A stretch of 64,000 bases of DNA from JBMOKU01 sp049324315 (lineage in GTDB: Bacteria; Bacillota; Clostridia; Peptostreptococcales; Thermotaleaceae): positions 1 to 64,000 of the forward strand of contig JBMOKU010000019.1 of NCBI GenBank assembly GCA_049324315.1. The letters run 5' to 3'. A program made the translations under genes and the position numbers. The notes beneath the pieces were generated by a model. It worked only from the letters and a program-made list of their open reading frames with translations, did not search any database and was not told the DNA's origin. Shown here piece after piece: positions 33,125 to 41,099 of the stretch; within the stretch, counting starts at the first letter, position 1, and each line of letters starts with the position of its first letter.

Positions 33125-33529
33125 TTATTCTCTTTCGCTAAGCTCTACAAGAACACCGTTTGTGCTTTTGGGATGGCAAAATGCGATCTTCGCGCCACCA
33201 GCACCATATCTTGGCTTTTCATCAATCATTTTTACGCCCTTTGCCATTAATTCCGCAATGGCTTCTTCAATGTTAGGCACTCTAAATGCAATGTGTTGAA
33301 TGCCTTCACCTTTTTTCTCAATGAATTTTGCAATGGGTCCTTCAGGATCTGTAGATTCTAGCAATTCAACTTCAGTATCTCCCACTGGAAGAAAAGCAAC
33401 CTTTACTTTTTGTTCTTCTACAGTTTCTGTTCCGTGAAGCTCTAAGCCAAGCATATCTTGATAAAATTTTAGTGTTTCATCAAGGCTTTTTACTGCCACG
33501 CCAATATGGTCAACTTTTAATACTTTCAT
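33125..33529 (-). CDS. mce: Methylmalonyl-CoA epimerase
   Basis: A 134-residue vicinal-oxygen-chelate enzyme that interconverts the (R) and (S) forms of methylmalonyl-CoA. It has the opening VDHIGVAVKSLDETLKFY, EKKGEGIQHIAFRVPNI and the final metal-binding Glu in VLVELSERE. Metal ligands His12-ish, His near 87 and Glu near 131 are all present. AAGGAGG precedes the ATG. It sits between meaB and mmdA, linking the mutase product to the decarboxylase. Confidence 0.95.
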   Translation of the reverse strand: MKVLKVDHIGVAVKSLDETLKFYQDMLGLELHGTETVEEQKVKVAFLPVGDTEVELLESTDPEGPIAKFIEKKGEGIQHIAFRVPNIEEAIAELMAKGVKMIDEKPRYGAGGAKIAFCHPKSTNGVLVELSERE

Positions 33530-33638
33530 TTTAAATCCTCCTTTATATGATTTATTGTTTTATGATTATGGGCATTTTCATCGGTCAACTGCTGTCGTCA
33601 ATTGCCTCCCGCCCAGGTTACATAATACCATTTTTTAT

Positions 33639-33701
33639 AACACATAGGAAATTATGAACATTAAAAAACTGTGGATAATTTCATAATTTCCGTTATGTGT
33701 T
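33639..33701. repeat. Long inverted repeat between mce and meaB
   Basis: Arms AACACATA-GGAAATTATGAA and its complement pair over 20 bp with a two-base bulge, enclosing a 21-base loop. It lies right next to a separate terminator hairpin. It may be a small mobile repeat or an RNA processing site. Confidence 0.75.
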
Positions 33702-33703
33702 TC

Positions 33704-33745
33704 AAAAAAGTCTTCCTTTAAATCTTCCAATGGAAGACTTTTTTA
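33704..33745 (-). terminator. Terminator after meaB
   Basis: AAAAAAGTCTTCC pairs with GGAAGACTTTTTT; the T-run on the minus strand directly follows the meaB stop. Downstream mce-mmd genes therefore need readthrough or their own promoter. Confidence 0.8.
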
Positions 33746-34672
33746 CTAGACTTCTGCAAGGATTGACTCCGCAGCAGAGTAAGGGTCGTTATTTCTAGCC
33801 GCAACCTCAACTGCCAAGCGGTTCATCATCTCTTCTTTCTTTGATTTATCTAGAATCATGCTCATTAGCTTTTGCTGTATTAAATCTATAATTTCAAGTT
33901 TACTGTTTTCAATACGTCGTTTCTCTAGCTTGCCAGATTCTTTAAGATAATTCATATGGTTTTTGATATGATCCAAAAGTTCAGTAACGCCAGTATTATT
34001 CATGGCAATTACTTCTTGTACAGGAGGTCTATACTCCGATTGATTGAAGTCCAGCATCATTTCGATCTCCCGCGCTGTTCTTTTAGCACCTTCTCGATCC
34101 GCTTTATTCACTGCAAACACATCGCCAATTTCCATAATTCCTGCTTTAATCGCTTGAATGTCATCTCCAAGGCCAGGCACCATAACCATCACAGTGGTAT
34201 CCGCGCTCTTGGCAATATCCACTTCCGACTGACCTACCCCTACCGTTTCAATAAATATATAGTCCACACCATAAATGTCCAAAATTTTTACTGCACCGTG
34301 GGTCGCTTTGGATAATCCGCCAAGATGTCCTCGCGTTCCCATGCTGCGGATAAATACACCAGGGTCGATGCTCAGTTCATTCATCCTAACGCGATCCCCT
34401 AATATGGAACCGCCGGTAAAGGGACTGGTTGGGTCAACTGCGATGATCCCTACGGTTTTTCCTTCTTTTCTCAAGGCTTTCGTAAGTTTATCCGTCAGTG
34501 TGCTTTTTCCTGCTCCCGGAGGTCCTGTGATTCCAATAACATGGGCATTTCCTGTTTTATGAAAATATTTTTTCAGGATTTCCACTGCTTCGGGATCGTT
34601 GCTTTCTACCATGGTAATCAACCGAGCCACTGCTCTTTTATCACCATTTAATAACCTTTCGCCTAATTCCAT
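33746..34672 (-). CDS. meaB: Methylmalonyl-CoA mutase-associated GTPase MeaB (ArgK)
   Basis: A 308-residue G3E-family GTPase that loads and protects the adenosylcobalamin cofactor of the mutase. Walker A is GPPGAGKST near residue 50, the Mg/Asp segment is VDPTSPFTGGSILGDRVRM, switch ETVGVGQSEVD and G4 NKAD. The ATG at 34672 has AGGTGG eight bases upstream; GTGs at 34684 and 34681 are less well placed. It lies directly after the B12-binding subunit gene. Confidence 0.95.
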   Translation of the reverse strand: MELGERLLNGDKRAVARLITMVESNDPEAVEILKKYFHKTGNAHVIGITGPPGAGKSTLTDKLTKALRKEGKTVGIIAVDPTSPFTGGSILGDRVRMNELSIDPGVFIRSMGTRGHLGGLSKATHGAVKILDIYGVDYIFIETVGVGQSEVDIAKSADTTVMVMVPGLGDDIQAIKAGIMEIGDVFAVNKADREGAKRTAREIEMMLDFNQSEYRPPVQEVIAMNNTGVTELLDHIKNHMNYLKESGKLEKRRIENSKLEIIDLIQQKLMSMILDKSKKEEMMNRLAVEVAARNNDPYSAAESILAEV

Positions 34673-34696
34673 TGCTTGCACCACCTATTCGAAAGG

Positions 34697-34754
34697 TAGG
34701 CTTTGACAACAGACGCAAGGCCTCTGCGCTTCCGTCTGCTGTCCCCAGCCTAGC
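34697..34754. other. Long imperfect hairpin between meaB and the B12 subunit gene
   Basis: TAGGCT...ACA-CAGACG-AAG on one side and its complement on the other form a long imperfect stem around AGGCCTCTGCG. There is no T-run on the minus strand, so it is not a simple terminator. It could stabilise or process the operon mRNA. Confidence 0.55.
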
Positions 34755-34767
34755 ATTAGTCTGTTAA

Positions 34768-35169
34768 CTATTTATTTCTTTTTAAATTCGCTCGAATAAA
34801 GTCAATTGTTACAGAAGTTGGTGTTCCTGGCGTAAATACTTCTGCAATTCCCTTATCTTTCAAGTAAGGAATATCTTCATCCGGAATAACGCCACCACCG
34901 ATTACCAATACATCATCAACATTTTGTGCATTTAACATTTCTACTACTTTTGGAAGCAATGTGTTATGTGCGCCGGAAAGGATGCTCATAGCTACACAAT
35001 CAACGTCTTCCTGAATTACAGCGTTGACAATCTGCTCAGGTGTTTGTCTAAGTCCTGTATAGATAACCTCCATACCGGCATCTCTTAATGCTCTGGCAAT
35101 AACTTTTGCTCCTCTATCATGACCATCAAGGCCTGGCTTTGCAACTAAAACTCTAATAGGTCTATCCAT
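34768..35169 (-). CDS. Methylmalonyl-CoA mutase, cobalamin-binding (C-terminal) subunit
   Basis: A 133-residue stand-alone B12-binding domain. The cobalamin lower-ligand motif is intact as DGHDRG (DxHxxG) near residue 17, followed by SILSGAHNTLLPKVVEML and IGGGVIPDEDI, which wrap the nucleotide loop. In most bacteria this domain is fused to the large chain; here it is a separate gene 90 bp after it, as in archaea and several Clostridia. Start at 35169, with AAGGAGG eight bases upstream. Confidence 0.94.
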   Translation of the reverse strand: MDRPIRVLVAKPGLDGHDRGAKVIARALRDAGMEVIYTGLRQTPEQIVNAVIQEDVDCVAMSILSGAHNTLLPKVVEMLNAQNVDDVLVIGGGVIPDEDIPYLKDKGIAEVFTPGTPTSVTIDFIRANLKRNK

Positions 35170-35262
35170 TAATTTTTCCTCCTTAATCAATTCTATTTGA
35201 TCTCTATATTTTCACCAATTCTGTTTAGGGGTGGGGCTGCAAAATACAGCCCCTGGGGTTTA

Positions 35263-36939
35263 TTACAGCTGCACAGATTGCTGATATTCTCCGAATACTT
35301 CTCTCATAACACCGCAGATTTCTCCAAGTGTTCCGTAAACTCTAACTGCATCTAAGATGAACGGCATTAGGTTGTCGTCTCCTTGACATGCCTTTCTTAA
35401 TGCTTCTAGCTTTTGTTGTACTGCAGCATTGTCTCTCTTTGCTTTTAACTCTTGAATCTTTTTCTTTTGTAGTTCTCCTACAGATGGGTCTACTCTTAAT
35501 AGTCCCTTTGGTGCTTCTTCTTGGATTTGGTACTTGTTCATACCAACGATAACACGCTTGCCCGTTTCGATTTCTTTTTGATAGTTGTAAGCAGCGTCCA
35601 TGATTTCTTGTTGAATGTATCCTAAGTCAATGGCCTTTGGTGCGCCCCCGATTTCGTCAATTTTCTTAATGTATTCCATTGCTTCATTTTCGATTTGGTT
35701 TGTCTTCGCTTCGATGTAGTATGAGCCTGCCAATGGGTCAACTGTATCAGCAGCACCACTTTCGTAAGCAACGATTTGCTGCGTTCTCAATGCAACTCTT
35801 ACGGAATCTTCTGTTGGTAATGCAAGGGCTTCGTCTTTTGAATTTGTGTGTAGTGACTGTGTTCCACCTAATACTGCAGCCAATGTCTGAATCGCAACAC
35901 GAACAATGTTATTTTCAGGCTGCTGAGCTGTTAGTGTAGAACCGCCTGTTTGTGTGTGGAATTTTAACTGCATGGACTTAGCATCTTTTGCGCCAAATCT
36001 TTCCTTCATGATTTTCGCCCATAATCTTCTTGCAGCTCTATATTTTGCAACTTCTTCTAAAATATCATTATGTGCATTGAAGAAGAAGGATAATCTTGGT
36101 GCAAATGTATCTACATCTAATCCAGCTTTGATTGCAGCCTCAACGTATGCAATACCGTCGGCCAATGTAAATCCAACTTCTTGAGATGCTGTTGACCCAG
36201 CTTCTCTGATGTGATATCCGGAAATAGAAATTGTATTCCATTGTGGTACTTCTTTTGAACAATATTCGAAAATATTGGTGATTAATCTCATGGATGGCTC
36301 TGTTGGGAAGATGTATGTTCCACGAGCGATATACTCTTTTAAGATATCATTTTGAATGGTCCCTCTTAATTTATCTGCTGTAACACCTTGCTTTTCTGCA
36401 ACAGCGATATACATAGCAAGCAATACAGATGCAGGTGCATTGATTGTCATTGATGTTGAAACCTTATCTAATGGAATGCCATCAAACAGGATTTCCATAT
36501 CTGCCAATGAGTCGATAGCAACCCCAACCTTACCAACTTCACCTTCTGCAAAAGCATGATCTGAGTCATATCCGATTTGCGTTGGAAGGTCAAATGCAAC
36601 GGAAAGTCCCATAGAACCTTGTTCAATTAAGTATTTGTAACGCTTATTGGATTCTTCAGCTGTGGCGAATCCAGCGTACATTCTCATCGTCCAAAATCTA
36701 CCTCTGTACATGGTTGTCTGAACGCCTCTCGTATAAGGGTAGCTTCCAGGCAATCCTACGTCTGTGGTATAGTCAAAGTCTTGAATGTCTACTGGTGTAT
36801 AAAGCCTATTTACAACGGCACCAGATCCACTCAAAAACTCAGTCTTTCTTTCTGGTCTTTTTTCTAAGGATTTTTCTACTTTTTGATCGTAGGCATCAAA
36901 TCCTTCTTTAATTTGAGCTAATTTGTCTTTTTCAAACAT
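35263..36939 (-). CDS. Methylmalonyl-CoA mutase, large (substrate-binding) subunit
   Basis: 558 residues covering only the TIM-barrel, CoA-binding part. Typical segments are YPYTRGVQTTMYRGRFWTMRMYAGF at about 85 (active-site Tyr), GLSVAFDLPTQIGYDSDH, TISISGYHIREAGS and KFHTQTGGSTLTAQQPENN. With the next gene it isomerises succinyl-CoA and (R)-methylmalonyl-CoA through adenosylcobalamin radicals. AAGGAGG precedes the ATG. The C-terminal B12 domain is absent and supplied in trans. Confidence 0.95.
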   Translation of the reverse strand: MFEKDKLAQIKEGFDAYDQKVEKSLEKRPERKTEFLSGSGAVVNRLYTPVDIQDFDYTTDVGLPGSYPYTRGVQTTMYRGRFWTMRMYAGFATAEESNKRYKYLIEQGSMGLSVAFDLPTQIGYDSDHAFAEGEVGKVGVAIDSLADMEILFDGIPLDKVSTSMTINAPASVLLAMYIAVAEKQGVTADKLRGTIQNDILKEYIARGTYIFPTEPSMRLITNIFEYCSKEVPQWNTISISGYHIREAGSTASQEVGFTLADGIAYVEAAIKAGLDVDTFAPRLSFFFNAHNDILEEVAKYRAARRLWAKIMKERFGAKDAKSMQLKFHTQTGGSTLTAQQPENNIVRVAIQTLAAVLGGTQSLHTNSKDEALALPTEDSVRVALRTQQIVAYESGAADTVDPLAGSYYIEAKTNQIENEAMEYIKKIDEIGGAPKAIDLGYIQQEIMDAAYNYQKEIETGKRVIVGMNKYQIQEEAPKGLLRVDPSVGELQKKKIQELKAKRDNAAVQQKLEALRKACQGDDNLMPFILDAVRVYGTLGEICGVMREVFGEYQQSVQL

Positions 36940-37042
36940 CTTTTTTCCTCCTTAAAATAATGATATGGTTAATGATTCAATATCATTTTTTCCCATACAA
37001 AAAATATCATTCTATTGATAACACTTATCTAAGTAAAATATA

Positions 37043-37086
37043 TGGGAAAGGGTAATTTTTCAGAAGACTACCCTTCTCCCTTTTTC
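37043..37086. other. Intergenic hairpin between CoA-transferase and mutase genes
   Basis: GGGAAAGGGTA pairs with TACCCTTCTCCC around a 13-base loop. T-run on the plus strand only, so on the transcribed strand it is at best a weak terminator. It marks the break between two genes of the propionate cluster. Confidence 0.5.
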
Positions 37087-37148
37087 AACTTTTTGCATGA
37101 AATTCCTGCATTATTATTTTCTTTTTTTCATCCTTGCAATTGTCTGAA

Positions 37149-38648
37149 TTATTTAACTTTCATGCTTCCTGTATCAAGGAATCTTTGATGCCAGGATAAT
37201 GCTTCTCCGATTAAATGCGGCTCATGCTTCGCTTTGCCTTTTAACGCTCTTTCTAAATAATCATTAAGCATTGGTTTATAATCCGGATGAGCACATTTAT
37301 CGATGATCAATCTTGCTCTTTCCACTGGGGAAGTTCCTCTTAAATCTGCCAGTCCTCGCTCCGTTACAACCACCATTACATCATGCTCTGTATGGTCAAC
37401 ATGGGAAACCATTGGTACGATGGAAGATATATCCCCATTTTTCGCTGTTGATACCGTTGTATAGAATGAAATATATGCATTTCTCGTATAATCTGCAGAA
37501 CCACCTAATCCATTCATCATACGAGATCCCATGATATTGGTTGAATTAACATGTCCATAGATGTCAACCTCAATCGCCGTATTCATGGCCAATACACCCA
37601 GTCTTCTTGCGACTTCTGGATTGTTACTGATTTCTTGAGGTCTTAAAACCACATATTTTGCATAGTGGTCAATATTTTTATGTAATCTAATGAGTCCTTC
37701 TTCTGATGGCGTTAAGGATGTACCGGATGCAACAACAATCTTTCCTGCATCAATCAAATCCAGCATAGAATCCTGAATTACTTCTGTATAGCAAGTCAAG
37801 TTTGTAAACGGTGAATCTACTAGTCCTCCAAGAACGGCATTGGCAACAGATCCTACACCTGACTGCAGTGGAAGCAAGTTGGCAGGCAGTCTTCCCATCT
37901 TCACTTCATGCTGTAAAAACTCAAGAATATGACCGGAGATAGCTCTTGAATCATCATCAATCGGGCCTAAAGGTCTTACTTTATCGGTGATATCTGTCAC
38001 AACGATTGCAGCAATCTTAGAAGGGTCACACGGAATATAAGGTGTACCGATTCTGTCTCCAGCATGTTCAATCGGAATAGGCTTTCTATTTGGTGGATTT
38101 TCAGGCAAGTAAATGTCATGGCAGCCTTCTAGAGCCATAGGTTGACTGGTATTGATTTCAACGATAACCTTTTCAGCAAGCTTGACAGCTGTTGGTGAAA
38201 TACCCACGGATGTCGTAGGGATAATACCGCCGTCTTCAGTAATGGCTAAAGCTTCAACGATAGCCACATCAATTTTTCCAAAGAAACCATAACTCATATA
38301 TTGAGGAAGATGACTTAAATGCATGTCTTGATACATAATTGATCCGTTATTGATTCCATTTCTTGTATCATTATGGGTTTGATATGGGAATCTTCTTTTT
38401 ATAACACCTGCTCTTGAGAGTGCACCATCTAACTCATCACCCACAGAAGCACCTGTTAATAATGTAATTCCGATTTTCTCCCCTGCTTCAGCTCTTTTTG
38501 CCAGTGCTAGCGGTACTGCTTTGGGGTAACCGGAAGGTGTAAAGCCACTGGCACCAACCGTCATGCCGTCCTTAATCAGCATTGCAGCTTCTTCTGCAGA
38601 CATCACTTTACTTTTTAAATCTTCTCTCCTTAATCTGTTATCTAGCAT
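37149..38648 (-). CDS. Acetyl-CoA hydrolase/transferase family CoA-transferase (succinate/propionate type)
   Basis: A 499-residue class I CoA-transferase of the Cat1/SucC-SCACT family. Family motifs are present: GASGFTPSGYPKAVPLALAKR at the start, SGVGSVANAVLGGL, CYTEVIQDSMLDL (likely active-site Glu) and MMNGLGGSADYTRNAYIS. It probably moves CoA between succinate, propionate and acetate, which completes the pathway with the mutase next door. Either of two adjacent ATGs fits the GGAGG site; the second has better spacing. First gene of the mutase cluster on the minus strand. Confidence 0.92.
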   Translation of the reverse strand: MLDNRLRREDLKSKVMSAEEAAMLIKDGMTVGASGFTPSGYPKAVPLALAKRAEAGEKIGITLLTGASVGDELDGALSRAGVIKRRFPYQTHNDTRNGINNGSIMYQDMHLSHLPQYMSYGFFGKIDVAIVEALAITEDGGIIPTTSVGISPTAVKLAEKVIVEINTSQPMALEGCHDIYLPENPPNRKPIPIEHAGDRIGTPYIPCDPSKIAAIVVTDITDKVRPLGPIDDDSRAISGHILEFLQHEVKMGRLPANLLPLQSGVGSVANAVLGGLVDSPFTNLTCYTEVIQDSMLDLIDAGKIVVASGTSLTPSEEGLIRLHKNIDHYAKYVVLRPQEISNNPEVARRLGVLAMNTAIEVDIYGHVNSTNIMGSRMMNGLGGSADYTRNAYISFYTTVSTAKNGDISSIVPMVSHVDHTEHDVMVVVTERGLADLRGTSPVERARLIIDKCAHPDYKPMLNDYLERALKGKAKHEPHLIGEALSWHQRFLDTGSMKVK

Positions 38649-38700
38649 CATTTCTCCTCCTTCATTTTTTAGGCTCATCTCATGCTTTTATTATGCAAAC

Positions 38701-38762
38701 AAAAACGGCTAGATATACTATAGATTGGCAGTGCAAATCTCTATAGTCCTATCTAGCCGTAT
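38701..38762 (-). terminator. Long terminator after the DUF3870 gene
   Basis: ACGGCTAGATA-ACTATAGATT pairs with its complement over about 20 bp; TTTTTG follows on the minus strand. It separates the DUF3870 gene from the CoA-transferase. Confidence 0.85.
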
Positions 38763-38854
38763 TTCACCTACTTATGATTGGTAAAAGGGCATTTTACCAC
38801 CGTGGGCAATCTGGCATGATGAAGTTTTGTACATTCTATCCATCAGACAAGGAA

Positions 38855-39187
38855 TTAATGGTCGTCTTCTACTTGTCCGGTCAAAATCTGCTTGTATTTT
38901 TCTGAACATGTCTTGAGTGCTGAAATAATCGCTTTCCTGGCAGAACCGTAGTAGCTGTCGCTAAAGATTTTTTCTAGGACTTCAACATTGTTAAGGTTTT
39001 CCCCTACAACATTGTCTCTAAAAAACTTTTTAGCAATGTCGGTTACCAACGAACAGTCAGCATCAATAATTTCTCCTGTTTGTTTGTTTACCAGCAGTCC
39101 AACAGCAATAACACTGTACAACTCAGTTGCTGTTATCCCCTTGGGCAGCTTAGCATACCCACTGATAAAAATCTTCTTCGCTGACAC
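38855..39187 (-). CDS. DUF3870-family protein
   Basis: A 110-residue protein of the DUF3870 type. The start KKIFISGYAKLPKGITATELYSVIAVGLLVNK and the central GEIIDADCSLVTDIAKKFF are family-like, and one Cys (in DADCSLV) is prominent. The function is unknown. The GTG at 39187 follows AGGTGAGG. It has its own promoter (39269-39297) and its own terminator, yet it lies between the fumarase/malic enzyme genes and the CoA-transferase, so a regulatory or sensing role in this carboxylic-acid pathway is a reasonable guess. Confidence 0.82.
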   Translation of the reverse strand: MSAKKIFISGYAKLPKGITATELYSVIAVGLLVNKQTGEIIDADCSLVTDIAKKFFRDNVVGENLNNVEVLEKIFSDSYYGSARKAIISALKTCSEKYKQILTGQVEDDH

Positions 39188-39268
39188 ATCCTCACCTCTT
39201 TAAGGAAACAATACCATTTGCTCCTCTAGGTTTTTATGAAGTCTTGATATTTGTTTAACAACAACTTC

Positions 39269-39297
39269 ATTGTATCACTATATTTATTATTTGTGAA
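39269..39297 (-). promoter_or_regulatory. Sigma-A promoter of the DUF3870 gene
   Basis: On the minus strand: -35 TTCACA (39292-39297), 17-bp spacer, extended -10 TGA-TACAAT (39269-39274). The leader is about 75 bases. Confidence 0.7.
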
Positions 39298-39350
39298 GTA
39301 TTATTTGTCGATTTTATGAATATTTATTACAGCTACTTAATGAATGAATG

Positions 39351-40526
39351 TTAAATTCTGGCTACCTCAGTTTCTCTAGCAGCCTTCATAACTGCTTCTG
39401 CAACTGCCTTTGCCACCCGTTTGTCAAAGGCTTTTGGAAGAATATTCTCCGTATCCAATTCATGATCCTCCAATACACTGGCGATGGCATAGGCTGCTGC
39501 CATTTTCATTTCTTCATTAATATCCTTTGCCCGCACATCCAATGCACCCCTAAAAATTCCCGGGAAGGCCAATACATTGTTCACCTGATTGGGAAAATCC
39601 GATCTACCTGTTCCCACGATGTAGGCACCTCCGGCCTTTGCCTCATCGGGCATAATTTCAGGCACAGGATTTGCCATGGCAAAAACGATAGACTTTTCCG
39701 CCATAGCGGAGATCATTTCTTTGGTAGCCACATTTGGAGCTGACACACCGATAAATACATCCTTATTCTTTAGCACCTCAGCCAGTGTACCCTTTTCCTT
39801 ATGGATATTGGTAATCTTGGCCATGTCTGCTTGCGCAGGATTCAACCCCTCTTCTCCGTCATAGATAGCACCTTTTCGATCACATAAAATGATATTCTTA
39901 ACACCTGCTTTCTGGATAAGCTTAGCAATGGCTATTCCTGCTGACCCAGCCCCATTAATGACAACTTCAATATCTTTTATATCTTTCTTGGCCAATTTCA
40001 AAGCATTTATCAGGGCCGCCAATACAACAACTGCCGTTCCATGCTGATCATCATGAAATACAGGAATATCCAGTTCTTCTTTCAGTCGCTTCTCAATTTC
40101 AAAGCATCTTGGCGCTCCGATATCTTCCAAATTGATGCCTCCAAAAACCGGGGCTAAATATTTAACAGTTTTTATAATCTCTTCTGTATCCTTCGTGTCT
40201 AAACAAATAGGAAATGCATCCACGTCAGCGAAACTTTTAAACAATACAGCTTTTCCCTCCATAACCGGTATAGCTGCATGTGGTCCAATATCTCCCAAGC
40301 CCAGCACTGCTGTACCATCACTAACTACAGCTACCAGATTCCACTTGGAAGTATAGGTATATACATCTTCTTGATTTTGATGGATCTTTCTACAGGGTTC
40401 TGCAACACCCGGTGTGTAAGCAGTAGAAAGATCGTCTCTTGTTTCCACGGGAACTTTACTCTCAACACTTATCTTCCCTTTCTTCTCTTTATGCAGTGCT
40501 AAAGCCAATGCATTATAATCTGCCAT
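39351..40526 (-). CDS. NAD(P)-dependent malic enzyme
   Basis: A 391-residue short bacterial malic enzyme (MaeA/MalS-type family without the C-terminal phosphotransacetylase domain). Conserved segments are STAYTPGVAEPC (active-site Tyr), DGTAVLGLGDIGPHAAIPVMEGKA, FHDDQHGTAVV (metal Asp pair) and the dinucleotide fold VINGAGSAGIAIAKL. It decarboxylates malate to pyruvate, or works in reverse. AGGAGG precedes the ATG, 11 bp after the fumarase beta gene, so it is cotranscribed with fumarase. Confidence 0.95.
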   Translation of the reverse strand: MADYNALALALHKEKKGKISVESKVPVETRDDLSTAYTPGVAEPCRKIHQNQEDVYTYTSKWNLVAVVSDGTAVLGLGDIGPHAAIPVMEGKAVLFKSFADVDAFPICLDTKDTEEIIKTVKYLAPVFGGINLEDIGAPRCFEIEKRLKEELDIPVFHDDQHGTAVVVLAALINALKLAKKDIKDIEVVINGAGSAGIAIAKLIQKAGVKNIILCDRKGAIYDGEEGLNPAQADMAKITNIHKEKGTLAEVLKNKDVFIGVSAPNVATKEMISAMAEKSIVFAMANPVPEIMPDEAKAGGAYIVGTGRSDFPNQVNNVLAFPGIFRGALDVRAKDINEEMKMAAAYAIASVLEDHELDTENILPKAFDKRVAKAVAEAVMKAARETEVARI

Positions 40527-40537
40527 ACATTTACCTC

Positions 40538-41089
40538 CTAGCGTTCATATTTTTTTCTTTCTGTTTCATAAAGATTATTCCCTTCGCAATCGATGGCAAC
40601 GATAACAGGAAAATCTTCTACTTCCAATTTCATCACAGCCTCAGGCCCCAGATCCTCGTAAGCAATCACTTCGCATTTTTTTATGCTGTTGGCAATCAGT
40701 GCTCCCGCACCGCCAATTGCCGCAAAATAAACAGCCTCATATTTTTTCATTGCTTCTACTACTTTTTGATTTCGAGTACCTTTTCCGATCATACCGGACA
40801 GCCCTCTTTCCAAAAGCGGCACTGTCAGATCATCCATCCGATAACTGGTTGTCGGTCCGGCTGAGCCGATCACTTGTCCAGGCTTAGCCGGAGCGGGACC
40901 TACATAATAGATTACAGCGTCTTGAATTGTAAAAGGCAAGCTTTCCCCACGATGAATCCCATCCGCCATTCTTTGATGCGCCGCATCTCTCCCTGTATAA
41001 ATTGTCCCTGAAAGATAGACAGAATCTCCAGCCTTTAGTCCCTTAACCTTTTCCTTCGTTAAAGGCAGTTGTATTCTTTTTTCTGACAT
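40538..41089 (-). CDS. Class I fumarate hydratase, beta (C-terminal) subunit
   Basis: A 183-residue Fum C-terminal domain (FumA-beta family). The sequence KGTRNQKVVEAMKKYEAVYFAAIGGAGAL and the DLGPEAVMKLEVEDFPVIVAIDCEG end are typical. With the alpha subunit it hydrates fumarate to malate. The ATG at 41089 follows AGGGGGG; the longer upstream frame runs back into the alpha subunit gene and has no ribosome site. Ten bases separate the two subunit genes. Confidence 0.93.
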   Translation of the reverse strand: MSEKRIQLPLTKEKVKGLKAGDSVYLSGTIYTGRDAAHQRMADGIHRGESLPFTIQDAVIYYVGPAPAKPGQVIGSAGPTTSYRMDDLTVPLLERGLSGMIGKGTRNQKVVEAMKKYEAVYFAAIGGAGALIANSIKKCEVIAYEDLGPEAVMKLEVEDFPVIVAIDCEGNNLYETERKKYER

Positions 41090-41099
41090 CTTATCCCCC

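Noticed and set aside
33535..33640. Separate promoter for mce-mmdA
   Set aside because: TTGACG and TTGACC words exist but no -10 lies at a proper distance; left undecided and not annotated.
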